From contig NZ_AP012326.1 of NCBI RefSeq assembly GCF_001042595.1, positions 2,356,001-2,420,000 of the forward strand: 64,000 bases of DNA. The letters are read 5' to 3'. Below the pieces are notes generated by a model. That model worked only from the letters and a program-made list of their open reading frames with translations. It had not been told where the DNA came from and searched no databases. Of this stretch, positions 9,321 to 23,410 are shown piece by piece. Source of the stretch: Bifidobacterium dentium JCM 1195 = DSM 20436. GTDB taxonomy: Bacteria; Actinomycetota; Actinomycetes; Actinomycetales; Bifidobacteriaceae. The translations under genes and the position numbers were made by a program. Position 1 is the stretch's first letter. Each line of letters begins with the position of its first letter.

Positions 9321-9566
9321 ATCACGTTCTCCAACGAAGATGTGGATGCGGGAGGCGTCAGATGCACATGTCCCCGGACTGGGATGAGAGAACATGCCGG
9401 AGTTCCTTTCGACGATAGAGTGACACACCGATTTGGTCCGTCATGTGTGTCACCTAATGTGTCATCGATATCGGCGTATCCAACGTCATTCGAAGGCATC
9501 ACACGGCAAAACGGCATATGGGCCAAACTGGTTGGAATCGCTGAAAAGAAGCCATTTCCAGGCATG

Positions 9567-9598
9567 AAAAAGGGCTTTCAGATTGCTCTGAAAGCCCT
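9567..9598 (-). terminator. Terminator of tRNA-Ser
   Basis: A 12-bp stem (AGGGCTTTCAGA at 9571-9582 with its complement at 9587-9598) has a 4-nt loop and is followed on the minus strand by a T-run. It lies 5 bp beyond the tRNA 3' end and would have been brought in by the element, because the older copy is at 2747-2777. Confidence 0.85.
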
Positions 9599-9599
9599 A

Positions 9600-9620
9600 C
9601 CGGCGGAGAATACGAGATTC
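9600..9620. other. Right attachment site (attR) in the tRNA-Ser 3' end
   Basis: This 21-base copy differs from the copy at 2779-2799 at one base (G versus A). It overlaps the tRNA 3' end, so the tRNA is intact after integration. Confidence 0.7.
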
Positions 9621-9688
9621 GAACTCGTGAGGCTGTTACACCAACACGCTTTCCAAGCGTGCGCCATAGACCACTAGGCGAATTCTCC
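9604..9688 (-). tRNA. tRNA-Ser, anticodon GGA
   Basis: The RNA starts GGAGAATTCGCC and folds with acceptor arms GGAGAAT and ATTCTCC. The 7-nt anticodon loop TTGGAAA gives anticodon GGA. A long variable arm follows, as expected for serine, then the T-arm GAGTTCGAATCTC. CCA is not encoded. Its 3' end serves as the right attachment site of the element. Confidence 0.95.
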
Positions 9689-10222
9689 AATTATGCAACG
9701 CTCTGCAATGGTCACCTGCAAAACGCAACTTGATTAGGATACAACGCATTGTCTCAACCTCAAAATCGGCGTGTCGCGCCGCGTGGAGGGTGAACAGTCA
9801 AGCAGGATAACGCGACTTGCTGGCAACTTCGGCATCGCACCAATCAGGCATGAAGAGGCTCAACGCCGTACAGACATCCTACAGACAGGCCCATAGCCCC
9901 GAACATAGGAAATTCAGCGTATACAGGCCCTCAGACGGCCGATAATGCCCAACATGAGGAAGAAGGCGTCCGATGTCGACTTACGCCTGAGATAACTGAA
10001 CAATGATGCTACGGGGACGACCGTCGGCAGATAGCCGATAGCCAGACATTGGATTTGTGGACGCGCCGACGTGGAATTCCTGCCTGGGCCTCGGGAAAGC
10101 ACAATCAGACCGCGTTGTGATAAAAGCCGCAGAAGACCCCGATGACCGACGACAGGAGAACGCGAAAAAGAATCTTCCCGGGGCGGCCAGTCCGTCCAAG
10201 GGGATCCCGTCAGGAACGGGAT
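9689..10222. other. Spacer between tRNA-Ser and the rRNA operon
   Basis: I find no gene I can support. A 62-codon minus-strand frame at 9914-10102 contains a hydrophobic stretch (LPTVVPVASLFSYLRR) that looks like a membrane protein remnant, but it has no ribosome site. The tRNA-Ser promoter must lie near 9690-9760. Confidence 0.35.
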
Positions 10223-10268
10223 AAAAAAGGTGGGGTTTCCCGGAGCGTCGGCTCCACGGGAAACCCCG
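10223..10268 (-). terminator. rRNA operon terminator
   Basis: GGGGTTTCCCGTGGAGC pairs with its complement, and TTTTTT follows on the minus strand. It lies about 10 nt past the 5S 3' end. Confidence 0.9.
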
Positions 10269-10277
10269 ACAAGAACG

Positions 10278-10397
10278 TTTGCGGCGGCGTGTTACTCTCC
10301 CACACCCTGCCGGGTGCAGTACCATCACCGTGCCAGGCCTTAGCTTCCGGGTTCGGAAAGGGACCGGGCGTCACACCTGGGCCATGGCCACCGCAAA
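10278..10397 (-). rRNA. rrf: 5S ribosomal RNA
   Basis: Read on the minus strand this begins near TTTTGCGGTGGCC and ends near CGCCGCCGCAAAC, with the conserved core CCGAACCCGGAAGCTAAG. It is about 120 nt; the exact ends are estimates. Confidence 0.95.
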
Positions 10398-10624
10398 AAC
10401 CACCATCAACGGCCCGGACCCCCAAACGGGGACCCCGACCGGCCAAAAGGAAAACCACCCACGCGCCGCCACCGGCGCGTGCCGTGACGGTCCGGGAACC
10501 GGACAGCGGACGCGAACACCGTTTCGTGACCACAGGAACAACGCTCCTTGTCGCCAACAATCCCGCAGCAGCAAAGACGCGGACCCACCCCCACACAAGA
10601 GGGGAATGGGCTGCTATGTCGCCG

Positions 10625-15668
<5,044 letters not shown>

Positions 15669-15960
15669 AACCATGAAGAGAACCGAAAACGACTCTCACA
15701 AGAAAATTGACGATCGCCTTATAAGGAAAGGCGCATCGCACGAAAACCCCACCGTCCTTCAAGGCCTCCCGGCCACTCGCCGAAACACGGCGAGCCGACG
15801 ATGGACTGGCAATCATTGACTATAAAGAAGTAGTACAGATACGCTCTTGAGTTCTCAAACCACCACCGCACCGCACGGGCCCCCGGCACCGGCCGGAAGG
15901 CGCCGCCGTCGGGCAGCAAGGAAGAAACTTACACGCATCCGCCCCCGCACGCAAATCCGC
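15669..15960 (-). promoter_or_regulatory. rRNA operon leader and candidate promoter
   Basis: The leader has a boxA-like TTTGAGAACTCAAGAGCG near 15,845-15,863 and the inverted repeat GGCGAGTG/CACTCGCC-like stem near 15,770-15,800. A candidate promoter is TTGCGT (15,949-15,954) with 17 bp to TAAGTT (15,926-15,931), read on the minus strand. The promoter assignment is tentative. From 15,961 to 16,339 I see nothing else definite. Confidence 0.5.
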
Positions 15961-16339
15961 CCCGCACCACCACCCACACACCCAACACCACGGCGTGTCG
16001 CGGAGTTGCCATCCCGCTCTCAGCCACGCATCCTCACGGCGGCTTCCTCACCGAAGACGAACGGCAATACGTAAAAGACGATGCCGTGGCAACCATCCGA
16101 TCGTGCAATCGCACAATCGTGACGACAACGACGGAACAACTGTCCAATCACATGAAAAGGGGGATGCGACACTACGCCTCATCCGGACCGACCACCTTGA
16201 ACAGGCACCGCCGAAGGCCGGCATCAGCTGTGATCAGGCCTTCTCAAACTACGATTCTCAGGAAGTATTCAGACTTCATGCAGGGGTATAACAGTATTGC
16301 GCAAGAAAACATACACGTAGCATGACCATCATGTTAGTA

Positions 16340-16388
16340 CGGGACGCAACGTGCGCTTTGAGTCTGCCTTGCTGAAGTGCGCGTCCCG
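16340..16388 (+). promoter_or_regulatory. Inverted repeat upstream of the ABC pair
   Basis: CGGGACGC at 16340-16347 pairs with GCGTCCCG at 16381-16388. It ends 60 bp before the permease start and could be a leader hairpin or a binding site. There is no further evidence. Confidence 0.3.
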
Positions 16389-16448
16389 GCCAACGTCGAC
16401 GTCGGCATGCCGCCGGCGCAACAACACAGAGAACTGGAGAAGTACCGC

Positions 16449-17774
16449 ATGTTCGTTCTCAAGAACGCATGGGCCGCGCTCGGACGCTGCAAGTGGCGTA
16501 CGGCGCTTATCGCCCTCATAGCACTGCTGGTGTCGTTCTCGGCAGCCGTGGACCTGACGGTCCTACGCTCCGACGACACCGCCAATAATGAAACATATCA
16601 GTCGCAAAAGGCTTCGGCGGTGATTCGGCCAAACGCGCAAACCAAAGCCAAACGTGACGGTGCCGACTCCAGCTATACCGACAACTACCTGACTTGGGCC
16701 AAGTACAGCGAATACGCAACCGCCGTACAGAACAAAAGCCTGACCTTCGAATACACGCTTGCCACTTCGGTACCGGTGAGGCAGAGCAAGTCGCTGACTG
16801 CGATTTCGGCAAAAACCGACACCAGCGAAGACAAGACCGGCGGCAATCTGACGCTGCAGGCCTTCTACACTTTGGATGCGGCGAAACTCAACGAATACGG
16901 TACCTACAAGGTGACCGAAGGCAAGCATCTGAGCTATAAGACCCAGGGCGACGGCGCACTGATCTCTCAGGCATTGGCCAAAAAGAACAACCTCAAGGTC
17001 GGCGACACCATCACCGTCGGCAATCCGACCAACGCATCCGAAACCTACACGTTCACCGTTCGCGGCATCTACGAATACACCGGAGAGGCACCGTCCGGCT
17101 TCGGTTCCGACGCCAAATACGCCAAGGACAATCGCGAAAACGTGATCTATACCTCGTATCTCACATTCGCCAAGGACGGCCTGGACACCACGGATGCCAC
17201 AGGTTGGGCCAAGCCGGACCTGAACATCATCTTCACGCTGAGCAATCCGAGCGACTACAACACCTTCGGCAAGCTGGTGAAGAAGGCCAAGCTCGACACC
17301 AAGACGTATGAGATCACCTCACCGTCGCTGACCGCATACAAGCAATCCATCGCAAAGCTGGATTCCGCCGCCTCCACGGCACGTAAGGCGTTGCCGGCAA
17401 CGCTGATCGGCGGTGGACTGGTGCTGCTTGCGCTGATTCTCTGGGCCGCAATCGCCGGCCGTCGAGACGAAATCGGCATGGCCATGGTGACGGGCGTATC
17501 CAAGGGACGTCTGGGATGGCAGTTCATGCTGGAAACCTTCATGATGACCGTTCCCGCTTGGGCGATCGGTTTGATTGCGGGCGCATTGCTCGCCAAACCA
17601 CTGGGCACCGCTTGGGCAGGCGGTCATGCCGTGGCGATCACATCCGCTTCGGTATGGAACGTAATCTGGTGCGGCTTGGGCGCATGCCTGGTATTGGGCA
17701 TCATCGCGCTGATTCGCGTACTGTGCTTCAACCTGAATCAACTGTTTGAAAACCGCTCGGAGGTGAAGGCATGA
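16449..17774 (+). CDS. MacB-like ABC transporter permease
   Basis: The 441-residue protein has one N-terminal membrane segment (residues 17-37). A large extracellular domain of about 280 residues follows, and then three membrane segments in the last 120 residues. This is the MacB/FtsX-type permease layout used by mechanotransmission ABC systems rather than classical exporters. I chose the ATG at 16449 because GGAGAAG lies 6 nt upstream; the frame opens 24 codons earlier without a ribosome site. The stop overlaps the start of the ATPase gene (ATGA), so the two are translationally coupled. The substrate is unknown. Confidence 0.8.
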   Translation: MFVLKNAWAALGRCKWRTALIALIALLVSFSAAVDLTVLRSDDTANNETYQSQKASAVIRPNAQTKAKRDGADSSYTDNYLTWAKYSEYATAVQNKSLTFEYTLATSVPVRQSKSLTAISAKTDTSEDKTGGNLTLQAFYTLDAAKLNEYGTYKVTEGKHLSYKTQGDGALISQALAKKNNLKVGDTITVGNPTNASETYTFTVRGIYEYTGEAPSGFGSDAKYAKDNRENVIYTSYLTFAKDGLDTTDATGWAKPDLNIIFTLSNPSDYNTFGKLVKKAKLDTKTYEITSPSLTAYKQSIAKLDSAASTARKALPATLIGGGLVLLALILWAAIAGRRDEIGMAMVTGVSKGRLGWQFMLETFMMTVPAWAIGLIAGALLAKPLGTAWAGGHAVAITSASVWNVIWCGLGACLVLGIIALIRVLCFNLNQLFENRSEVKA

Positions 17775-18880
17775 GCGACAAGGACAACGAACTCAACGAG
17801 AGGCCCGATGAAACCGTGACCGAAGCGGAAACGACCGAAGCGGTCGAAACGTCGGATGCAGCCGTCGAATCAACCACTGAGGCAGGCACCGACGCCACGA
17901 CCGATGTCGATGCGGCATCCATCGATTTCGATGTCATCTATGATGACGATGAAGACGAAACCGACGCCGCGGCCGATACCGAATCCTCCGAAACCGTGGA
18001 CGTACCGTCAGCAGCGGAGCAGAACGACGAGACGGCCGACGCTGACATCGTCAAAGACAATGCGAATCGTGTCAACGAGACGCTGGCGTTGCACAAGTCC
18101 GACGACATCGAATCACTGGATGCGCGTGCAACCGCGGCATCTGATTCCGCAACGAGCGTGTCTTCACGACTGAACCGTGAAATCAAGCGCACCAGGAAGA
18201 AGGACGCCTTCTTCCTGAAGTCGAATCCGACGTTCGCGCTCAACCATGTGACGGTGACGCACCGTAAGACGGGGCGTAACATTCTCGATGACCTGTCATT
18301 GGCGTTCCAAGCCGGTGCAACCCACGCCGTGCTGGTGGATGCCGAAGACAACGAACAGCATCAGGCGCTGCTCGCCACGATGGTGGGCATGATTCGTCCG
18401 GATCGCGGCAATGTGATGAACAAAAGCGCCAATCTGAACGAAGTGGAGCCGCTGGACGTGCTTGGGCATCGCATCGGCTTCATTCCGCAACGTTTCGCCG
18501 TGCGCGGTGAGCTCGACGCGGAAAGCAACATCCTCTATGCGATGGACGCTTCGAACCGCAATTTCCTCAAGCCGAAGCCGGTGATCGCGCGAGAGCTACT
18601 CAAACGAGTGGGATTCACCGAGGCGACCTCCGGACTGCCGATCGGTAAGCTGAGCGAACTCGATCAGCGCCGCGTGGCAATAGCGCGTGCCCTGTGCTGC
18701 GAAGCCGAGGTGATCGTCGCCGACGAGCCGACCGTCGGTCTGGATCGCGACGAAGCCGCCGAAGTGCTGGCGTTGCTGAGCAAGTTCAAGCGTGATGCGG
18801 ATCGCAAACGCGCCATCATCGTGGTGACCGTCAATCCAGAGGTCGCCGATGCGATGGAGCATAGCGTAGAACTCGAGTAA
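17771..18880 (+). CDS. ABC ATPase-like protein lacking Walker A, with acidic N-terminus
   Basis: Residues 1-125 are a low-complexity D/E/T/A-rich extension. Residues 150-365 have the outline of an ABC nucleotide-binding domain: Q-loop GFIPQRF, Walker B VIVADEPT and D-loop GLDRDE. The Walker A position reads VDAEDNEQH instead of GxxGxGKS. The signature is LSELDQRR and the H-loop His is Asn (VTVNPE). Such a domain is unlikely to bind or cleave ATP normally. It overlaps the permease gene by 4 bp, so it is the natural partner. A second, active ATPase may be needed, but none is adjacent. Confidence 0.8.
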   Translation: MSDKDNELNERPDETVTEAETTEAVETSDAAVESTTEAGTDATTDVDAASIDFDVIYDDDEDETDAAADTESSETVDVPSAAEQNDETADADIVKDNANRVNETLALHKSDDIESLDARATAASDSATSVSSRLNREIKRTRKKDAFFLKSNPTFALNHVTVTHRKTGRNILDDLSLAFQAGATHAVLVDAEDNEQHQALLATMVGMIRPDRGNVMNKSANLNEVEPLDVLGHRIGFIPQRFAVRGELDAESNILYAMDASNRNFLKPKPVIARELLKRVGFTEATSGLPIGKLSELDQRRVAIARALCCEAEVIVADEPTVGLDRDEAAEVLALLSKFKRDADRKRAIIVVTVNPEVADAMEHSVELE

Positions 18881-18909
18881 ACGCCTGTCCGGCCTTATAT
18901 GGCGAACAG

Positions 18910-18983
18910 ATATGGATAATCCCGGGTATGAGATGTTGAAAACCGTTGGGCGATCAACATCTCATACCCGGGATTATCCATAT
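18910..18983. repeat. Perfect 30-bp inverted repeat
   Basis: Bases 18910-18939 and 18954-18983 are exact reverse complements around a 14-nt loop, with CCCGGG inside each arm. It lies between convergent genes, so it could act as a two-way transcription stop, although no T-run follows on either strand. Confidence 0.85.
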
Positions 18984-19067
18984 CGGATGCCTTGGTAACG
19001 CCGGATGGCCTCGCATCGGATGGCCTCAGCAAAAGACGAATCCGCCCCATGCGAGACGGATAGACGC

Positions 19068-19922
19068 CTATTCGACGACCCGCATGTGGTATTGAGCGGC
19101 CAGAGGCCTGACGTCCAGGATGCCATAGCGTTCGAGCAGATGCAGCCACTCACGCTTGTTGGCTTCACCGAAACGGGCGGCTTTGCGGGTGTAGGCCTCG
19201 GCGGTGAGGAATTTCGGCGGAATCGACTTGCTGTTGTACTTGTCGGCCACCATCACGACCTCTTGCTCGAGATTCATCGGCACATAGTCGTCCGGCGGAA
19301 GCGGAAGATTCTGTGCGACTACGGCTTCCTTGGTGAGGCCGACGCCGGTATGGTTGCGAGCGAACTGGGCGATGGATTCGTCCACGCCCTCATTCAGCAG
19401 ATATTCGTAGCCTTTCAGCCCATGCTGTACATAGTGCGGCCCGTCGAATTTGAGCGGTTCACCGTCGGAACCGTCCTGCTTGAGCAGAAAGTACGTGCCG
19501 ATATCATGCAACAGGCCGCCAATCACCACCATATGCTCGTCGATCAGACGCGGCGGCACCATGCCACCGGTGATGCCGTCGGTTGGCGGCACGGCTGGAA
19601 TGTGGAGCATACCGAACGATTCGGAGCCCGAGATGGCAGGGACGTCAGCACCCCCATCCGGTTTGGTGCCGCCGATCTCACCTGGCTCGTCGGAAGTCAG
19701 CGCCAAGCCAAAATCGCCGGTCTTCTCAGGCACATCCGCAGGCAGGGTGCATCGACGCATGAACAGGGCGTTCTGACGACGGGCCATGCGGCGGGCGATG
19801 TCGGCCACGACCACGCAATGACCATGAATCAGGTCATAGGCGGCCTGCGACTGCGCGATTTTCTTATGCAACTCATCCACTTGGGCGAGCGTAGGGATAT
19901 ATCCGGTTGTCATAGGGCTCAT
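19068..19922 (-). CDS. HD-domain metal-dependent phosphohydrolase
   Basis: The 284-residue protein has the HD superfamily metal ligands in order: H in IHGHCVVVADIARRMA near residue 33, HD in GGLLHDIGTYF near 140, then H in QHGLKGYEYL and H in FARNHTGVG. A 60-residue Pro/Gly/Asp-rich insertion lies between the first His and the HD pair. The substrate is unknown; related proteins cleave nucleotides or second messengers. A second in-frame ATG lies 9 bp downstream, and neither has a strong ribosome site. Confidence 0.8.
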   Translation of the reverse strand: MSPMTTGYIPTLAQVDELHKKIAQSQAAYDLIHGHCVVVADIARRMARRQNALFMRRCTLPADVPEKTGDFGLALTSDEPGEIGGTKPDGGADVPAISGSESFGMLHIPAVPPTDGITGGMVPPRLIDEHMVVIGGLLHDIGTYFLLKQDGSDGEPLKFDGPHYVQHGLKGYEYLLNEGVDESIAQFARNHTGVGLTKEAVVAQNLPLPPDDYVPMNLEQEVVMVADKYNSKSIPPKFLTAEAYTRKAARFGEANKREWLHLLERYGILDVRPLAAQYHMRVVE

Positions 19923-20052
19923 CTTAGCGTCCGAACGCTCAGCCGCTCCGATTACGCTACGAATCCAAATCGAAAGTCAGCCCCTGCACAAACCGGTCGG
20001 GAACCGGTCGGAGCCGAGCCGCATCGAGCGAACGGTCCGAAGACATTCCGCA

Positions 20053-20961
20053 TCAGATGGAACGGATACGGAATTCACCGGTGCGATTGGAGGCGACAAT
20101 CATCCGGTCGTTCTCAAGACGGGTCCAGCCGTCTTCAGCACGCTGTTCGAAACCGGAGCTGGCCACGACCACGCCCTTCAGCCGGGCAGCGGATTCGGCG
20201 GGGACGGCACCGCCACCGGGAACCTGGGTGTCCTCATCAAGCGCACGGTAACGCAGTACGCGGTAATCATGGGCCTGCTCGCCGCGACCGTACTGGTCGT
20301 AAATCTCGACGATGCGCTTGGAAGTGACCTCACGACCTGACGCGCACAAGGCGATGAACTGATCCTGGCTCTGAATCATGCAGTTGTAGCTTGACTTCGG
20401 ATAGCTCTTGCGCAACTCACGTACGGCCTGGGCCACAGCCTCGTCAAGCGCGAAGCCAAAGCCGATGTATTGCAGGATCACGGCGAAGAAAATGGCCGAA
20501 TCGGAACGGCCGCCGGTGGACTGCACGATGTTCGGGTCAACCGGGAAGGAACGGTTGGTGATGATGTTACGCCCCTGATCATCGGAGATGTCACCGTTGT
20601 GGATGAAGCTCAAGCCGTTGGCGTAGAACGGCTGCTGATTCTCGAGAATCAGCGGCAGATTCGAGCTGGCCAGACGCAGATGCCACAGGCCGCCTCGGGC
20701 CGGGGTGCCGGCAAGCTCGTCGAAAATCGAGTCATGACGGGCGGCAATCGTGTTCTTGTAGATCGCGGTACCGGTTTCCGGAGAAGGCGCGCCACCGTCA
20801 CGACGGTACGGGGATTCCTCCGGAACGGTGACCAAGGCGGCTCCCCAGCCGTCATTATGCACCTCACTGAGATCACGGAATTCGCGTACGGCCTGCATGC
20901 CGAGCACACCATTGAGACTGGTGTTGCTGCCTGCGGTCGCGAATCCAAGTAATCTGCACAT
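20053..20961 (-). CDS. Class II glutamine amidotransferase family protein
   Basis: The protein begins MCRLLGF, so Met removal would expose the Cys nucleophile of an Ntn-type glutaminase. Other class II motifs are HNDGWG, WHLRLASS and FIHNGDISDD. The length (302 residues) suits the stand-alone YafJ-like family, whose amidated substrate is unknown. An in-frame ATG at 20973 has the better ribosome site (GAGG, 5 nt spacing), which would leave a four-residue propeptide before the Met-Cys. I placed the start at 20961 from the family's N-terminal Cys. Confidence 0.85.
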   Translation of the reverse strand: MCRLLGFATAGSNTSLNGVLGMQAVREFRDLSEVHNDGWGAALVTVPEESPYRRDGGAPSPETGTAIYKNTIAARHDSIFDELAGTPARGGLWHLRLASSNLPLILENQQPFYANGLSFIHNGDISDDQGRNIITNRSFPVDPNIVQSTGGRSDSAIFFAVILQYIGFGFALDEAVAQAVRELRKSYPKSSYNCMIQSQDQFIALCASGREVTSKRIVEIYDQYGRGEQAHDYRVLRYRALDEDTQVPGGGAVPAESAARLKGVVVASSGFEQRAEDGWTRLENDRMIVASNRTGEFRIRSI

Positions 20962-21068
20962 GGTTAGAACCATACCGACCTCACATTTCGACGCGCGTAC
21001 ACTGCTATCAGCATTCCTTATAGCGGGCGGAAATGCAACGAACCGCTACGGGCGGTGAAATGCGGCGG

Positions 21069-23246
21069 TCAGACGCGCTTGAGACGGGGAGGACGCTCGG
21101 TGGCGAGGAACAACGGCTGGATTTCGACCAGCGGATTATAGGGGGCGAGCCCGAACCATTTGACCGGAGACCCGGCCAACCGGCGAATCGCATACTTGAT
21201 CTGCAAAGACACCGCGCCACGTTGCGACACCTTCGATTCGGGCATCAGCGCCTTATGAATCAGCACATAACGAATCGGGCCGATATTGACATCGGCGTCC
21301 AGCTTCGGATAACGGCTTTCCTGAGTCGGCAGATCACCCGATTTCAACATGTCGTTCATAATCTGATGAATGTAGGCCGGCAAGGACTGCGCAACCTTGA
21401 ATCCCAGCCGGATACGCACCCGGAACAGAAAATCCGTACCGAAATTCTCAACCGAATATTCGCGGGTAAACGGCTCGTCGGCGGTTTCCACGGAAACGGC
21501 CCACCATGCACGGGCACGCTTCGGATGATCGGCGAAAATCGAGAAGAAGATGTCGGTATCGACACGTTTCGTTTCCGGATCGGATGTCAGATAGACGATG
21601 TTGTCGGCGAAATACGGCACGGTATCGTCGTCATGCAGCTGCCGCAGCACCGGCAGGCAGTCGGCGGGCTGCATGTGCCGGCGTTGCGTACGCTCCAGCT
21701 TCGTACCCTCGTTCCACGTATACATGATCGTCAGAATCGCCAGCGTGAGCAGCATGGTGAACCAACCGCCGCGCAGGAACTTTGCCATGGAAGCGAAGAA
21801 GAACATGAACTGGATGGCCAGAAACAGCACGGTGAACACGATGGCGCCGAACCGTCTGCCGGCATGCCAGATGTAGACGGCCAACAGAATCGTGGTGGTG
21901 ATCATCGTGATGGTCAACGCCAGACCGTAGGCGGCTGAAATATGCTCGGAATCGCGGAAAATCGCCAACACGATCAGCGTAGCCGCACAAAGCACCCCAT
22001 TGACGACCGGAATGTAGAGCTGGCCGCGCGTACGGGCCGGATAGCGCACCTGCAGATGGGGCATCCAGTTGAGGCGGGTGGCTTCCGACACCATGGTGTA
22101 GGCGCCGGTGATCAGGGCCTGCGAGGCGATCACGCCGGCAGCGACGGACAGTATCACGGCAATGTACCGTACGGACGGGGTCATCATCTCGAAGAACGGG
22201 TTCAGACCGTGCATGCGCCGGTAGGCGGAATCGTCCCAATGATCGAGCATCCACGCTCCCTGGCCGAAGTAGCACAGTACCAGTGCGATCTTGATGAACG
22301 GCCAAGTGCAGTAGATGTTGCCGCGGCCAACATGGCCCATGTCGGAATACAGCGCCTCGGCACCGGTGGTCGACAGGAACACGGTGCCCATCACGGCGAT
22401 GCCGGCCACGTTGTGGTGGCTGAACAGGAAGCGGACGCCATACACCGGGTTGAGCGCGGCGAAAACGCTCCAGTCGTTGCTCAGATTCATGAGCCCCACG
22501 ACGGCCAGGAACGAGAACCATATCATCACCACGGAGCCGAAAGTACGGCCTATGCGCTCGGTGCCGTGCGATTGCACGGAAAACAGCACCACGATGATCA
22601 CGACGGTGATCATCAGCGTAAGTTCCTTGTTCTCCGTCATCACATGTTCCAGCGCAGGCAACGTTTCCAAGCCTTCCACGGCGGAACTGATCGATACCGC
22701 GGGAGTCAGCACGGAATCGGCGAGGAACGCCGCGCCACCGAGCATGGCGGGAATCGCAAGCCATGCACCGTATTTGCGAATCAGCGAATACAGCGCGAAA
22801 ATGCCGCCTTCGCCCTTGTTGTCGATACGCATGGCGATCAGCACGTACTTGACGGTGGTGATGAGCGTGATCGACCAGAACACCAGCGACAGCACGCCGA
22901 GCACGGCTTCGCGATCGGCGTTGGCCAAGCCGCCCTGACCGTTGAGGAAGGTCTGCATGGTATACAGCGGCGAAGTGCCGATATCGCCATATACCACGCC
23001 AAGTGCGACCACTGCCATGGAAAAGGTGATTTTGTCGGGGCCGGACTGCAGTCTGCTCCACCAGCGGCCCAGACGGCCTCTACTGGCCGCCTCATCGAGC
23101 TTGGCGGCTTCCTGCTGCTTTTCCTCGTGCTGTTTGATGAGCTCCTGGCGCTCTTCTTTGGTCAGGACCTTGTGCGAGACCTTGGGCGCCTGCGTATAGG
23201 CCGCTGCGTGGAGCAACGGTTTCTCTTCGTCTGGCTCGTTCGCCAT
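21069..23246 (-). CDS. kup: Potassium uptake protein Kup
   Basis: The 725-residue protein matches KUP/HAK potassium-proton symporters. It has about 12 membrane segments in the first 500 residues, starting with FSMAVVALGVVYGDIGTSPL, the family's first-helix signature. GEGGIFALYSL follows, and there is a C-terminal cytosolic domain of about 200 residues. A 70-residue charged N-terminal extension precedes the first helix. The ATG at 23246 has GGAGGAAG 4 nt upstream, which is better than the frame's first codon at 23300. The gene stands alone, and its neighbours give no functional hint. Confidence 0.95.
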   Translation of the reverse strand: MANEPDEEKPLLHAAAYTQAPKVSHKVLTKEERQELIKQHEEKQQEAAKLDEAASRGRLGRWWSRLQSGPDKITFSMAVVALGVVYGDIGTSPLYTMQTFLNGQGGLANADREAVLGVLSLVFWSITLITTVKYVLIAMRIDNKGEGGIFALYSLIRKYGAWLAIPAMLGGAAFLADSVLTPAVSISSAVEGLETLPALEHVMTENKELTLMITVVIIVVLFSVQSHGTERIGRTFGSVVMIWFSFLAVVGLMNLSNDWSVFAALNPVYGVRFLFSHHNVAGIAVMGTVFLSTTGAEALYSDMGHVGRGNIYCTWPFIKIALVLCYFGQGAWMLDHWDDSAYRRMHGLNPFFEMMTPSVRYIAVILSVAAGVIASQALITGAYTMVSEATRLNWMPHLQVRYPARTRGQLYIPVVNGVLCAATLIVLAIFRDSEHISAAYGLALTITMITTTILLAVYIWHAGRRFGAIVFTVLFLAIQFMFFFASMAKFLRGGWFTMLLTLAILTIMYTWNEGTKLERTQRRHMQPADCLPVLRQLHDDDTVPYFADNIVYLTSDPETKRVDTDIFFSIFADHPKRARAWWAVSVETADEPFTREYSVENFGTDFLFRVRIRLGFKVAQSLPAYIHQIMNDMLKSGDLPTQESRYPKLDADVNIGPIRYVLIHKALMPESKVSQRGAVSLQIKYAIRRLAGSPVKWFGLAPYNPLVEIQPLFLATERPPRLKRV

Positions 23247-23410
23247 AACGCTTCCTCCAAGTGGCGGGCCTTCCAACCCACTCCCCAAAATAACACGCAA
23301 GGCGGCACACTAGGAGCGCCGTGGGCGGTTGTCAAATCCTCAGGCCCGATTCAGCCGTCGACAATCATGTTCGACGTGTGCTCAGCACCATGGCGGCTCT
23401 CTCAAAACCC

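Larger units (their letters stand above)
2779..9620. mobile_element. Decayed 6.8-kb integrative element in tRNA-Ser(GGA)
   Basis: The ends are direct copies of a tRNA-Ser 3' end (2779-2799 and 9600-9620), each next to a related terminator hairpin. Just inside the ends lie inverted, roughly 100-bp similar sequences with a palindrome. The integrase gene starts near the tRNA end, as is common. Cargo is two tiny hydrophobic ORFs, a sigma-70 region 4-like protein and a nuclease-helicase restriction gene. Integrase and helicase are both truncated where they meet at about 8386, so the element cannot excise by itself. Composition changes inside: the 2.8-6.1 kb part is AT-rich while the helicase is GC-rich, suggesting a composite origin. 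Confidence 0.7.
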
